A DNA stretch of 64,000 bases, from assembly GCA_944385935.1 (NCBI GenBank), contig CALWZC010000007.1:62001-126000 (forward strand), in the 5' to 3' direction. The translations under genes and the position numbers were made by a program. This stretch comes from an uncultured Anaerofilum sp. (GTDB lineage: Bacteria > Bacillota > Clostridia > Oscillospirales > Ruminococcaceae). Positions 35,662 to 44,943 of this stretch are shown here, in pieces (within the stretch, counting starts at the first letter, position 1; each line of letters starts with the position of its first letter). Below the pieces are notes generated by a model that had not been told where the DNA came from, did no database searches, and was given only the letters and a program-made list of their open reading frames with translations.

Positions 35662-35693
35662 ATTATAGATAGCCTACTTTAAATATACTTAAA
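35662..35693 (-). promoter_or_regulatory. apbE promoter with TTTAAG-N5-TTAAAG direct repeat
   Basis: On the minus strand, TTTAAG (35693-35688) and TTAAAG (35682-35677) are 11 bases apart, then GTAGG, then the -10 TATAAT (35667-35662). The gap between repeat and -10 is 9 bases, exactly as at the VTC promoter. The period fits an OmpR/PhoB-type activator. Confidence 0.72.
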
Positions 35694-35714
35694 GGCTCTA
35701 TATAATTTTAAGCA

Positions 35715-35760
35715 ACAAAAAACACCTAATTTGATTCTAATCTTTCAAATCAGGCGTTTT
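35715..35760 (-). terminator. Terminator of rlmD
   Basis: On the minus strand, AACGCCTGATTTGAA pairs imperfectly with TCAAATTAGGTGTT and is followed by TTTTTG. The remaining bases up to 35879 show nothing recognisable. Confidence 0.65.
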
Positions 35761-35879
35761 CATTTATTTTATATTTATAAAAGGGTGACTATTTATAGAA
35801 TTTCATAAACCATACTGCACACTAATTTTGAAATAGTTGATAGTGCTGTTTCATGTGGTTTGATTTTATTTCTTTACAC

Positions 35880-37238
35880 TTACACACGGGAAAGCTGCAC
35901 GATGGTTTCTATATGCTTTGTTCTTGGGAATAGGTCTGCTGCTTGAATTTTCTGGGCAACATATCCTTTTCCACACAAAATTGCCACATCTCTTGCGGCT
36001 GTGGCTGGATTACAGCTAATCATGACGATTCTTTCTGGTGCCATTTCCACAACAGCATTGAGGGTAGCTTCATCACAGCCTTTTCGGGGTGGGTCTAGCA
36101 CAATCACACTGGGTTGCAGCCCTTCTTTTGCCAGTTGTGTGGCGGCTGTTCCGGCATCTGCACACAAAAAGCGCACATTCTCCGCATTCATGGCTTTTGC
36201 ATTGTTCCATGCGCTTTCCACAGCCTCTGGAATGACCTCCACTCCAATCAACTGCTTGCATTGGTGATACATAGAAAGTCCGATGGTACCCATACCACAA
36301 TACAAATCCAACAAAACATCTGTTGGTTTTAGTTGTGCAAAATCAGCAGCAACATGGTACAACTGCTCGGCTGCCGGTGTGTTGACTTGGTAAAAACTCA
36401 AGGGGCCAATCTGCACGGGAACCTCACACATATTGTCTTGTATGTACTCTTTCCCCACCAAACAAACAGACTTTGTACCAGTAATTACATTGGTTTTTTG
36501 CTGGTTGATATTCAACACAATGGAGCAAACTTCAGGAAATTTTTGCTGAATGCCTGCACAAAACTTTGAGCCACTGGGCAGATTTGTTCCATTGATAACC
36601 AAACACAGCAACACCTGCCCACTGTGATACCCTTGGCGCAAATAAATATGCCGTACCAACCCTTTATGGGTCTGCTCGTTGTAGGCTGGAATGTGGTATT
36701 TCTCCATCAACACACAGCAATATTGTGCAATCTCATTCAACAAGGTTGGCTGCAACAGGCAGTTCTGGGCTGCAACCAACCTGTGGCTTCGAGGTGCAAA
36801 AAAGCCAATTTGTGGTTTCCCTTGAGAATCTTCCTGCACAGGAAATTGCACTTTATTTCGGTAATGCTCTGTTTGGGGAGAGGGCAAAATAGGGAGCATT
36901 TCAGCAGTTATTTTTCCAATACGGGCAAAACAGTCTGCAACCATCTGTTGCTTTTGGCGCAATTCTTCCTCATAGGTAATGTGTCGCAGCTGGCAGCCTC
37001 CACAACTGCGATAGACAGGGCAATCCTGCTCTATCCGACAAGCTGCCGGCTCTAGCACCTGCCGCAAAATTCCGTAGGCATATTGTTTTGCAACCTTTGC
37101 TATTTGCACCTGTACCCTTTCACCGGGGGCAGTGAGAGGAACAAAAATTGCCTGCCCTTGGTATCTGCCCACACCATTGCCCTCGGATGTGATTCCCTCT
37201 ATAAAAAGTTCAACCATTTGATTTTTTGTTACAGACAT
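35880..37238 (-). CDS. rlmD: 23S rRNA (uracil-5-)-methyltransferase, RlmD/RumA family
   Basis: A 452-residue SAM-dependent RNA methyltransferase. An N-terminal TRAM domain (residues 5-60) is followed by the Fe-S cysteines C73, C79 and C82 in CPVYRSCGGC plus a later Cys in AAQNCLLQP. The SAM site is LLDLYCGMGTIGLSM, the catalytic-base region is VLDPPRKG, and the catalytic Cys is in VMISCNPATAARD. The family methylates U1939 or U747 of 23S rRNA, and which one is not certain here. AAGGAG lies before the ATG. It is probably the last gene of a unit with the lipoprotein upstream. Confidence 0.92.
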   Translation of the reverse strand: MSVTKNQMVELFIEGITSEGNGVGRYQGQAIFVPLTAPGERVQVQIAKVAKQYAYGILRQVLEPAACRIEQDCPVYRSCGGCQLRHITYEEELRQKQQMVADCFARIGKITAEMLPILPSPQTEHYRNKVQFPVQEDSQGKPQIGFFAPRSHRLVAAQNCLLQPTLLNEIAQYCCVLMEKYHIPAYNEQTHKGLVRHIYLRQGYHSGQVLLCLVINGTNLPSGSKFCAGIQQKFPEVCSIVLNINQQKTNVITGTKSVCLVGKEYIQDNMCEVPVQIGPLSFYQVNTPAAEQLYHVAADFAQLKPTDVLLDLYCGMGTIGLSMYHQCKQLIGVEVIPEAVESAWNNAKAMNAENVRFLCADAGTAATQLAKEGLQPSVIVLDPPRKGCDEATLNAVVEMAPERIVMISCNPATAARDVAILCGKGYVAQKIQAADLFPRTKHIETIVQLSRV

Positions 37239-37262
37239 ACCATTCTCCTTGCCGTAATGGCA

Positions 37263-38345
37263 TTATTTTTCTTTTCCTGCGGTAACTAAAGTTTGTCGAA
37301 ATTCATCCAGATATAAATCTGTATCTAAAGTAACATGCCGGCCATTCAGCAGATTATCCACAAACAGCACTGCATATTCTGTTGCCTCATCTCTGGCAAA
37401 CCAAACAGGGGCGTGTATTCCCTTTTCCTCCAAGGATTTTGCTTCGGCTTCGCTCCATGCCACACAAGCAACATAAATATTTTGCTCCAACAATAAAGGT
37501 GCTGCACCCTCTGCGGTGGCAGAATCGGAACAAAGCACCGCTTCTGGTGTGGGGTAGCTCACAGGGGCTGTGTCCACAATTTCCCCAGACTGGCTGGCAG
37601 AGTCTGCCCCTATTATGCTTACACCAAGCAAATTTTGTGCCATGGCATATCCGGCATCAACTCCACAGGCTGTAAACTGTGAAAAAATCTCGTTGGAGAA
37701 AACCCCCATATCTGCACAGCTTTGCAAGCAATATTGATAATGTAGCTCTCCTGCACCTGTATTATCTCCACCAAACCAAGCATATTGAAGGAGGCTATCG
37801 CCGTTGGTATCTGGAATAATGCCATCTTTAAAATCCTGTGCAACCGCTTTGCCCATTACCTCACCTGTTTGTTCGCACAGCATTCCAATATACCAGCACT
37901 TATCATAGCTTTCCATGGTTTCTTGTGTGGGTTTTGCTCCTGAAAAAATCAAGGGAACCCCTTTCTCTTTGCACAGTGCAATCAGGTCATCTGCTGTACC
38001 AGCATCGGGCAAACTTACCAAAATCGCCTTAGCATCATCCAACAGCAAATTTTGTGCATATTCCAGCACCTGTTGCTTGTTTTCGGCAAAGCAAGAAATA
38101 AGAGAAACTTCGGGATTGTTTGCAGCGAACTGGGTTTCGGCATATCCTGCATCAAAAGCAGACCCCCCCAACACCCATGGACACTCTATAATGCCCACAG
38201 TGACACTTTTGTTACTGCTGGAACTTGGCACAGGAGAACTTTCCAATTCCATTGGAACTTTTTCCTCTGTAGAACTACTGCTGGCGGTTCCACAAGCTGT
38301 CATAAACATCATTGCTGCTATAATTACAGATAAGGATTTTTTCAT
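37263..38345 (-). CDS. Periplasmic-binding-fold lipoprotein (sugar/BMP-like)
   Basis: A 360-residue secreted lipoprotein. The signal peptide MKKSLSVIIAAMMFMTAC ends in a lipobox Cys at residue 18, and a Ser/Glu-rich spacer follows. The mature protein is a type I periplasmic binding fold (VTVGIIECPWVLGG, ENKQQVLEYAQNLLLDDAKAILVSL, KGVPLIFSGAKPT, YIGMLCEQTGEVMGKAVAQDF, WFGGDNTGAGE), similar to galactose/methyl-galactoside-binding proteins. The ligand is unknown, and no ABC permease or ATPase is adjacent, so it may be a sensor or orphan. The start is 53 codons inside the longest frame, where AAAGGAGGGTAT precedes the ATG. Confidence 0.82.
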   Translation of the reverse strand: MKKSLSVIIAAMMFMTACGTASSSSTEEKVPMELESSPVPSSSSNKSVTVGIIECPWVLGGSAFDAGYAETQFAANNPEVSLISCFAENKQQVLEYAQNLLLDDAKAILVSLPDAGTADDLIALCKEKGVPLIFSGAKPTQETMESYDKCWYIGMLCEQTGEVMGKAVAQDFKDGIIPDTNGDSLLQYAWFGGDNTGAGELHYQYCLQSCADMGVFSNEIFSQFTACGVDAGYAMAQNLLGVSIIGADSASQSGEIVDTAPVSYPTPEAVLCSDSATAEGAAPLLLEQNIYVACVAWSEAEAKSLEEKGIHAPVWFARDEATEYAVLFVDNLLNGRHVTLDTDLYLDEFRQTLVTAGKEK

Positions 38346-38466
38346 ATACCCTCCTTTGTTGGCTATCAAGTTATTTCTACCATAGTGTGGGTTCTTTTCC
38401 CACAGGGCAAACAGAGAGAGGAACACACATTGTCCCTCCCTCTTGCTATTCACATCTTGTTTAAGG

Positions 38467-40122
38467 CTATCCTTGCACAGACTGGGTAAATTCCAAGTTG
38501 TCAAAGGTTCCTGCCTCTTGTGTTGTGCTTTCTCGTGGATAATACTCCAATTTTACCTTGTCGCCTTCTTTGGTCAAAGCAAGTTCATCGGACAAGCTGC
38601 CTTGAATGCTGAACAACATATCACTGTGTTCATTTAGAACCAGATAATATACAGTGCCTGCACTGGAATATTCGCTGCCGATTCGTGCCACTGTTCCAGT
38701 AATGGTTTCCATCTCTCCATTGGTATTGCCCACAGACTGACCACCTGTAGACAACCGCAATGCTTTTTCATATTTCAGGCGAGCTTCTGAGCTGGTTTCC
38801 CCTACACCTACGGTTTGATAATCCTGCACTGAAACATAGGCATATTGTTTAATCAAGCCTTCTTCATCTTTCAGTGTCATAAAGTAGGTGGGTTCACTGT
38901 TCAAGTTGATAATCAAAGGAAAGGCTGCTGTATAGCCAAACTGTTGTACCTCTCCCTCTGCGGAACGCTGGGCAGCGGTTTCGGTTGCACCACTAATGCG
39001 GTACATATGGGGCTCTTTGGTAACCATATCTACCATAACAAAACCAATGGCACTTTGGTCGCCGCCTACGCTGGTTAGGCCTGTAAACAAGTAACAGTTT
39101 CCATCATTATAAATGATGGTTTCTCCTTCCGAGGTGCGGAATTTGTCCTTGTCACTAAAATTTAAGTATCCATGGACATATTCACCTTTGTTGTTTAGCT
39201 GTGTCATGATGAAATCTTCTGGTTGCACACGGTCTACCCACTCAGGCAGGTTTTCGATGGTGTATACATTGCTCTTTCCGGTGGCGCAATCCATAACCAC
39301 AGCCCCTGTTGCCTCTGGCAAAGAGAAACCACGGGTATTTTTATATGTGGTGATAACCCAGTAGGGAGTTCCATTGTCATCCAACTCAAAGCTGGGGTCG
39401 GTAATGCCTGTGAATGGTGCCGCAGTAAATCTTGCCCAAAAGTTTAAATCTTGCCATAGATATGCGCCCGGCTGGTATTTAATTTTGTATCCATCCACAT
39501 ATTGCACATCTTGGGGATTGGTGGCAGAAACGGTGATATAGCCGGGGGTTCCTTGCAAATTGGTCAGCCATTTAAACAGCCCCGAATGATAGGTTGGCAC
39601 TGCCCAAAGGAGTTGACCATTTACCTGTTGCAGTGTTGGTTCTCCCAATACCACTTGGCTGCCCAAACTAGGTTTTTCTCCCAGTTTTTTGTCTGCCAAT
39701 TTTTGTGCCATACTCTTGTCTACAATGGGAAGTTGGCTAATATTGACGGTATCAAAATCCGTTGCAAAATCCATTTCTGTCAATTCCGGCATCTGGTCAC
39801 GGAATGCGTTCACATGGAACAGCACAGAGGAACCTACCAGTACCATAAAATATCCACTCCAAAGAATACCCAGCAATACCACTGGCCAACGTTTGGCATT
39901 TGCTTTTTTCACAAAGGTTACAGAGGGCTGTCTGGAATTGTTCAGCACAACCAGTTTTCCCATACGGTCTAGGGTGAAAATCAGAACCAAAGCCGACACC
40001 AACACACAATAGGCAAAGGCTGATTCTGGGTATAAAGGATTTAAGTTCATAGAGTTGACTAAGGCATACAGCACAAAGACAACCAATGCAGCAACAACTG
40101 CCAATGGTTTCCACTTTTTCAT
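38467..40122 (-). CDS. Large membrane-anchored protein of unknown function
   Basis: A 551-residue protein that I cannot assign to a named function. Three hydrophobic segments occur near residues 8-22, 37-55 and 83-101 (VVLLGILWSGYFMVLVGSSV). A long extracytoplasmic region follows, with ITVSATNPQDVQYVDGYKIKYQPGAY, TGITDPSFELDDNGTPYWV, TGAVVMDCATGKSNVY and EPHMYRISGATE. The final 80 residues look like a small beta-barrel domain (ITGTVARIGSEYSSAGTVYYLVL). The ATG at 40122 has AAGGAGAATTTC upstream. It lies 121 bases before the lipoprotein gene, in the same orientation. Confidence 0.7.
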   Translation of the reverse strand: MKKWKPLAVVAALVVFVLYALVNSMNLNPLYPESAFAYCVLVSALVLIFTLDRMGKLVVLNNSRQPSVTFVKKANAKRWPVVLLGILWSGYFMVLVGSSVLFHVNAFRDQMPELTEMDFATDFDTVNISQLPIVDKSMAQKLADKKLGEKPSLGSQVVLGEPTLQQVNGQLLWAVPTYHSGLFKWLTNLQGTPGYITVSATNPQDVQYVDGYKIKYQPGAYLWQDLNFWARFTAAPFTGITDPSFELDDNGTPYWVITTYKNTRGFSLPEATGAVVMDCATGKSNVYTIENLPEWVDRVQPEDFIMTQLNNKGEYVHGYLNFSDKDKFRTSEGETIIYNDGNCYLFTGLTSVGGDQSAIGFVMVDMVTKEPHMYRISGATETAAQRSAEGEVQQFGYTAAFPLIINLNSEPTYFMTLKDEEGLIKQYAYVSVQDYQTVGVGETSSEARLKYEKALRLSTGGQSVGNTNGEMETITGTVARIGSEYSSAGTVYYLVLNEHSDMLFSIQGSLSDELALTKEGDKVKLEYYPRESTTQEAGTFDNLEFTQSVQG

Positions 40123-40252
40123 GAAATTCTCCTTTTTCATGTGGTTTGCAATCCACAGGTTTGCTGCCTTTCCGACAGCTCTTTTCCATTATATCCAATT
40201 TCACATTTAAAATCTACACCAATGCCACTGCTATTAAAATTGGGATAGGCTG

Positions 40253-40510
40253 CTATGATTTATTTGGGGCTTTGTTCTGTTGCTGTCGAATTTGTTGGGC
40301 TGTTTTTTCTCCAACTCCCGGCAAAGCACACAACCTCCAAATTGGTGCATTGGTAGTATCAATGTTTGTTCCGGCAATTTCCACTGCATTGATATTATAC
40401 TTTGCAAAAGGGCCTTGTAGCGGGATGGCATATCCAAATGTTAAAACTACTATGGCAGTTATGCCAAGAATACAGGCTACAAAAGCACGCTTAGTATTTT
40501 TATTTTTCAT
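40253..40510 (-). CDS. Small membrane-anchored helix-hairpin-helix protein (ComEA-like)
   Basis: An 85-residue protein with a hydrophobic N-terminus (residues 9-28) followed by one ComEA/UPF-type helix-hairpin-helix unit: NINAVEIAGTNIDTTNAPIWRLCALPGVGEKTAQQIRQ when read through. The PGVGEKTA hairpin is the DNA-contacting loop. It is much shorter than ComEA (about 200 residues) and has no SLBB domain. AAGGGAAAATTT precedes the ATG. It is divergent from the Crp/Fnr gene. A role in DNA uptake is possible but unproven. Confidence 0.68.
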   Translation of the reverse strand: MKNKNTKRAFVACILGITAIVVLTFGYAIPLQGPFAKYNINAVEIAGTNIDTTNAPIWRLCALPGVGEKTAQQIRQQQNKAPNKS

Positions 40511-40589
40511 AAATTTTCCCTTGATTTTCTCTAAAAGATATATTATGATAGTTCCAATTTTTTATGTTTTTCTGCCAAAAGGAGTTTCT

Positions 40590-41267
40590 ATGGATTTTGA
40601 ATTTTTGTGTCGTGTTCCACTATTTCGGGGTTGTAGTTACCAACAAATACAAGAAATTTATCAATGTTTTCAAGGTGTATGCCGTACCTTTTCCAAGGGG
40701 GAAACTATTTTCCATGCAGGACAAAAGGTTTCCTCTTTGGGAATTGTGCTCTCTGGCAGTGTTACCATTGAAAGCATTGACGTGTGGGGCAATCGCACCA
40801 TTTTAGACCACATAGAAGCAGGAAACGTTTTTGCAGAAACCTATGCTTGCCTGCCACATCAACCTATGTTAGTAAATGCTGTAGCTGCACAAAACTGTGA
40901 AATTTTGCTTTTGCCAGTGGAAAAACTACTACATCCTTGCAAACAAAATTGTGGTGCTCATGGGGTGCTTATTGGAAACCTTTTGGCTATTTCCTCGCAA
41001 AAAAATTTGCACCTTTCCCGTCGAATGTTCCACACTCGTTCTAAGTTGCTTCGTGACAGAGTTATTTCCTATTTGTCTTTTCAGTCCATCCAGCAAAACA
41101 GCCTTGCCTTTTCCATTCCCTTCAATCGCCAACAGTTGGCCGACTATCTAGGTGTTGACCGCAGTGCTCTCTCCAACGAACTAAGCAAAATGCAAAAAGA
41201 AGGATTGATTACTGTACAAAAAAACAACTTTGTTCTTCATCCCTCTCTTGTGGAGGGTAACTCCTAG
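40590..41267 (+). CDS. Crp/Fnr family transcriptional regulator
   Basis: A 225-residue regulator with an N-terminal cyclic-nucleotide-binding-type beta-barrel (GETIFHAGQKVSSLGIVLSGSVTI, GNVFAETYACL) and a C-terminal Crp winged helix (IPFNRQQLADYLGVDRSALSNELSKMQKEGLI). The N-terminal Cys residues do not form a clear Fnr Fe-S pattern, so the ligand is uncertain. The ATG at 40590 has AAAAGGAG upstream; the longer frame runs back over the divergent gene. The stop codon overlaps that of the convergent alarmone synthetase. Confidence 0.88.
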   Translation: MDFEFLCRVPLFRGCSYQQIQEIYQCFQGVCRTFSKGETIFHAGQKVSSLGIVLSGSVTIESIDVWGNRTILDHIEAGNVFAETYACLPHQPMLVNAVAAQNCEILLLPVEKLLHPCKQNCGAHGVLIGNLLAISSQKNLHLSRRMFHTRSKLLRDRVISYLSFQSIQQNSLAFSIPFNRQQLADYLGVDRSALSNELSKMQKEGLITVQKNNFVLHPSLVEGNS

Positions 41268-41965
41268 GAATTGTTTGACAGATTATTGTGAATGCGGTGG
41301 CGGAGTTGCTGCATTTTTACATCTGTTTGTGCAATTACATCGGCACATTCTTTCAGCTCTTGGGCAATTTGTGCTGTATCCACAGAGTCATTTTTATATT
41401 TCAGTTGATGCTCTAAACTTGCCCAAAAATCCATTGCCACTGTGCGAATTTGTACCTCTACCCGCATTGGTTGCTTATAGCGAGAGAAAAATACAGGCAC
41501 TTCCAAAATAATGTGGTAGCTGCGGTATCCGTTGGGCTTTGGGGATTGAATATAGTCTTTAATGGCCAACACCTTGATGTCATCCTGTGCTATTAGCATT
41601 TCTGCTACCTGATAGATGTCCTCAATAAAAGGGCAGATAACCCGAATGCCTGCCACATCATTCAAATTTTCAAAGACCGATTCCACTGTGATGGGCTTTC
41701 CCATTTTGCGCAACTTTTGTGCAATGCTTATGGGTCTTTTAATGCGGGACTGAATGCTTTCGATGGGATTTTCTTCCCCTTTAAAGGAAAGCTCATCATT
41801 TAAAATTTCTAGCTTTGTTTTTACTTCTCGAATGGCAGAATTATACTTCATCATCAATTGGTTAAACTGAGTAATTCTATCCAAAAATACTTCATCATCT
41901 TCCCCGAAAAAATCTCGCATTAGTTCTGTTTTATTTGCCTTTTGTGTTTTTTCCAAAGTATTCAC
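41264..41965 (-). CDS. Small alarmone synthetase (RelA_SpoT domain, RelQ/RelP-like)
   Basis: A 233-residue single-domain (p)ppGpp synthetase without the hydrolase, TGS or ACT domains of Rel. Catalytic segments are NDVAGIRVICPFIEDIY near residue 102, QSPKPNGYRSYHIILEVPV near residue 140 and VEVQIRTVAMDFWASLEHQLKYK near residue 169, followed by a C-terminal helix for tetramer formation. The GTG start has only a weak upstream site, so the exact start is unsure. Its TAG and the TAG of the convergent Crp/Fnr gene share bases 41265-41266. Confidence 0.9.
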   Translation of the reverse strand: MNTLEKTQKANKTELMRDFFGEDDEVFLDRITQFNQLMMKYNSAIREVKTKLEILNDELSFKGEENPIESIQSRIKRPISIAQKLRKMGKPITVESVFENLNDVAGIRVICPFIEDIYQVAEMLIAQDDIKVLAIKDYIQSPKPNGYRSYHIILEVPVFFSRYKQPMRVEVQIRTVAMDFWASLEHQLKYKNDSVDTAQIAQELKECADVIAQTDVKMQQLRHRIHNNLSNNS

Positions 41966-42000
41966 CTACTTTTTGCAAAATTTGTCAAATTTTATCCTTC

Positions 42001-42037
42001 AAAAAAACCTCCCGTTTTGTACAGGAGGTTTTCTTTT
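42001..42037 (-). terminator. Terminator of the dgt-dnaG-rpoD operon
   Basis: AAAACCTCC (42004-42012) pairs with GGAGGTTTT (42024-42032). The minus strand continues into a T-run. Confidence 0.85.
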
Positions 42038-42047
42038 GTATCAAAAA

Positions 42048-43136
42048 TCAATCCAAAAAGTCACGGAGCTTTTTGCTGCGGCTGGGATGGCGCAGCTTGC
42101 GCAAAGCCTTTGCTTCAATTTGGCGAATACGCTCACGGGTAACCTGAAATTCCTTGCCCACTTCTTCCAATGTGCGGGGGCGTCCATCCTCCAAACCAAA
42201 GCGCAAACGCAGCACCTTCTCTTCACGGGGAGTCAAACTTTTTAGCACACCAGAAAGCTGTTCTTTCAGCAAAGTGTGGCTGGCTGCCTCAGCGGGAACA
42301 GGTGCATCATCATCGGGGATAAAGTCGCCCAGATGGCTGTCCTCCTCCTCACCAATGGGAGTTTCCAAACTAACAGGTTCCTGTGCCACACGCATAATCT
42401 CTCGCACCTTATCCACTGGCATTTCCAGAGCGTCAGCAATCTCGTCGGCACTGGGCTCATGGCCATTCTGGTGCAGCAACTGGCTGGAAACCTTTTTCAC
42501 CTTGTTGATGGTTTCTACCATGTGTACAGGAATACGGATGGTACGGGCTTGGTCGGCAATGGCACGGGTAATTGCTTGACGAATCCACCATGTAGCATAG
42601 GTGGAGAATTTAAAGCCCTTTGTATGGTCAAATTTTTCTACCGCTTTAATCAAGCCTAGATTTCCTTCTTGAATCAAGTCCAAAAACTGCATTCCACGGC
42701 CCACATACCGCTTTGCAATGGAAACAACCAAACGGAGGTTGGCCTCACTCAAACGCTGCTTTGCTCGCTCTCCTCGATAGCCTCCATCTTGAATATCCAG
42801 TGCTAGCTGTCGCTCCTCGTCGGGAGTGAGCAGAGGAACACGGCCAATTTCTTTCAGGTATACCTTTACAGGGTCATCAATGGCCACACCCTCTGCGGAC
42901 AAAGCAGATTCCAACAGGTCTACAGAATCCTCGGTCAGGGTAAAATCCTCCACTTCGGGGTCTGGCTCATCTACAATTTCAATGTTGTGGCTATCCAAAG
43001 TTTCATATAGCTTGTCTACCTGATCCACATCAAAGTTGATTTCTTCCAAAGCATCGTTGATTTCCTTGGTGGTCAATCTTCCGTTGCGCTTTCCGGTTTC
43101 AATGAGTTCTCGAATGGTATTGCGTTTTTCTGCCAT
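42048..43136 (-). CDS. rpoD: RNA polymerase housekeeping sigma factor (SigA)
   Basis: A 362-residue primary sigma factor. A short region 1.1 is followed by [17 protein letters not shown] (1.2), the invariant [38 protein letters not shown] and [15 protein letters not shown] of region 2, region 3 with [12 protein letters not shown], and region 4 with [14 protein letters not shown] and [41 protein letters not shown] precedes the ATG. It lies 14 bases after dnaG in the classical macromolecular-synthesis arrangement. Confidence 0.98.
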   Translation of the reverse strand: MAEKRNTIRELIETGKRNGRLTTKEINDALEEINFDVDQVDKLYETLDSHNIEIVDEPDPEVEDFTLTEDSVDLLESALSAEGVAIDDPVKVYLKEIGRVPLLTPDEERQLALDIQDGGYRGERAKQRLSEANLRLVVSIAKRYVGRGMQFLDLIQEGNLGLIKAVEKFDHTKGFKFSTYATWWIRQAITRAIADQARTIRIPVHMVETINKVKKVSSQLLHQNGHEPSADEIADALEMPVDKVREIMRVAQEPVSLETPIGEEEDSHLGDFIPDDDAPVPAEAASHTLLKEQLSGVLKSLTPREEKVLRLRFGLEDGRPRTLEEVGKEFQVTRERIRQIEAKALRKLRHPSRSKKLRDFLD

Positions 43137-43150
43137 AAGTATGCTCCTTT

Positions 43151-44920
43151 TTATTCATCCCCCGAAAAATCGGTAGGTTTCTTTTGTTGTTTTAATTTTT
43201 GCAAATAGGCCGCCAACTGGTCTGGTTCCATTTTGGCTGCTTCTTTGCTTTGGTGTTTTGCCCCTTGTATTCGGCTAAGATATAGTTGAATATCACCCGG
43301 CGTAAATTGGATTTCATAGTTCTGCGCCAGCACCCGGCTAAGCTGTGCCATAACTTCATCGGAGAGCTCTCCTGAAAGTGTAGCAAGTTCAAAGGAAAGT
43401 TGTTCTTTGTTGCGCTGCAAAATCAGGGAATAGGTCTGCCGCATTTCTGGCAAAATCAATTCTTCTGGCCGCAAGTTTCCTTTGACTTGTTCCAACAGTT
43501 CCGGCTGTTTCAACAAAGCACCAATAAGCTGTTGTTCTGCGTTGGCAGCTCCCAATGCCTGATTGCCACTAACGCCCAAAGGCAGCCGGATGGAGTTGAT
43601 TCCCTCTTTCAGCAAATCCTGCTGTATTTGCCGCTGTCTGCGTTTGCTGTAATTCTTTGCTACAGTTTCCAGTTGTTGCAAAATACGTTGTTTTTCTACA
43701 CCTGTTTCCTGTGCCAAACGCCCTGCATACACGTCTTGTTCTGTGGGGGTTGCCTGCTGTGCTAGAATCTCTATACAGTCTTTTAGATAGTTCAACAGCC
43801 CATCTGGAACAGTAATATCATACTGTTCTTTCACCTTGGCCATTTTGTATTCCAAAGCATTGCCTGCCCCATCCAGCAAATGCCGGAAGGCATCGGCTCC
43901 CCTTCGCTTGATAAATTCGTCGGGGTCTTTGGCTGCGGGCAAGGTGAGCACTGTTACCTTTACTGTAGAGTTAGAAAACAACTCCATGGCGCGGGCAGTG
44001 GCCTTTTGCCCTGCTTCGTCGCCATCATAACACAATACGACTTCATCGGCATAATCGCTTATGATGCGCACCTGTTCAGGAGTTAAGGCAGTGCCACAGG
44101 CTGCCACAGCGGTATCAAATCCAGCTTGGTGCAAGCTGATAACATCTAAATATCCTTCACAAAGAATATACCTGCGTGAGGTAGATTTTTTAGCAATATT
44201 CAAGCCGAATATAGTATGGCTTTTTTTATAGATAAGGGTTTCGGGGCTATTGATATACTTGGGCTTTTCATCGCCCAAATTTCTGCCACCAAAGGCAATG
44301 ACATTCCCTCGTACATCAAAAATGGGAATCATCACTCGGTTGCGGAACACATCATACAGATTGCCCTTTTCGCTTTTTTTGACAATACCAGAAGCCAGCA
44401 TTTCCTCTTGTGTATATCCTTTCTTCTTTAGGTAGGAAAGGCTTTCCCCAAAGCTATCTGGTGCATATCCCAAACCAAACCGCCGGATGGTAGCATCAGA
44501 AAGGCCCCGTCCCCTCCAATACTTCCGAGCTGCAATACCTACTTCTCCATTCATGCAAGCAAAGTAAAAACGAGCTACATCACGGTTTAATGCCAATACC
44601 CGACTACGCAGGGTTCCTTGTGCATCGTCCTCCTCTGGCAGTTTCATTCCTGCACGAGAGGCAAGCATTTTTACCGATTCCACATAATCCAGATTGTTAA
44701 TTTTCTTCACAAAGGTGATGGCATCTCCCCCGACACCACAGCCAAAACAATAAAAACTCTGGCTATCTGGATAGACCACAAAGGAAGGTGTCTTTTCCGA
44801 ATGAAAAGGGCACAGCCCTTTGTAGGTGCGGCCTGCTCGTTTTAAAGGGGTGTAGGTTCCAATCAACTCTTCGATATTGGTTCGGGCAATCAATTCCTGC
44901 AAATATACATGTGATATCAT
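43151..44920 (-). CDS. dnaG: DNA primase
   Basis: A 589-residue primase. The CHC2 zinc finger is C37, H40, C58 and C61 ([21 protein letters not shown]). The TOPRIM core contains [17 protein letters not shown] and [13 protein letters not shown]. The C-terminal helicase-interaction region follows residue 430. GGGAGG lies before the ATG. It sits 23 bases after dgt and 14 before rpoD. Confidence 0.97.
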   Translation of the reverse strand: MISHVYLQELIARTNIEELIGTYTPLKRAGRTYKGLCPFHSEKTPSFVVYPDSQSFYCFGCGVGGDAITFVKKINNLDYVESVKMLASRAGMKLPEEDDAQGTLRSRVLALNRDVARFYFACMNGEVGIAARKYWRGRGLSDATIRRFGLGYAPDSFGESLSYLKKKGYTQEEMLASGIVKKSEKGNLYDVFRNRVMIPIFDVRGNVIAFGGRNLGDEKPKYINSPETLIYKKSHTIFGLNIAKKSTSRRYILCEGYLDVISLHQAGFDTAVAACGTALTPEQVRIISDYADEVVLCYDGDEAGQKATARAMELFSNSTVKVTVLTLPAAKDPDEFIKRRGADAFRHLLDGAGNALEYKMAKVKEQYDITVPDGLLNYLKDCIEILAQQATPTEQDVYAGRLAQETGVEKQRILQQLETVAKNYSKRRQRQIQQDLLKEGINSIRLPLGVSGNQALGAANAEQQLIGALLKQPELLEQVKGNLRPEELILPEMRQTYSLILQRNKEQLSFELATLSGELSDEVMAQLSRVLAQNYEIQFTPGDIQLYLSRIQGAKHQSKEAAKMEPDQLAAYLQKLKQQKKPTDFSGDE

Positions 44921-44943
44921 ATACTACACCTCCCTTTTTTCTA

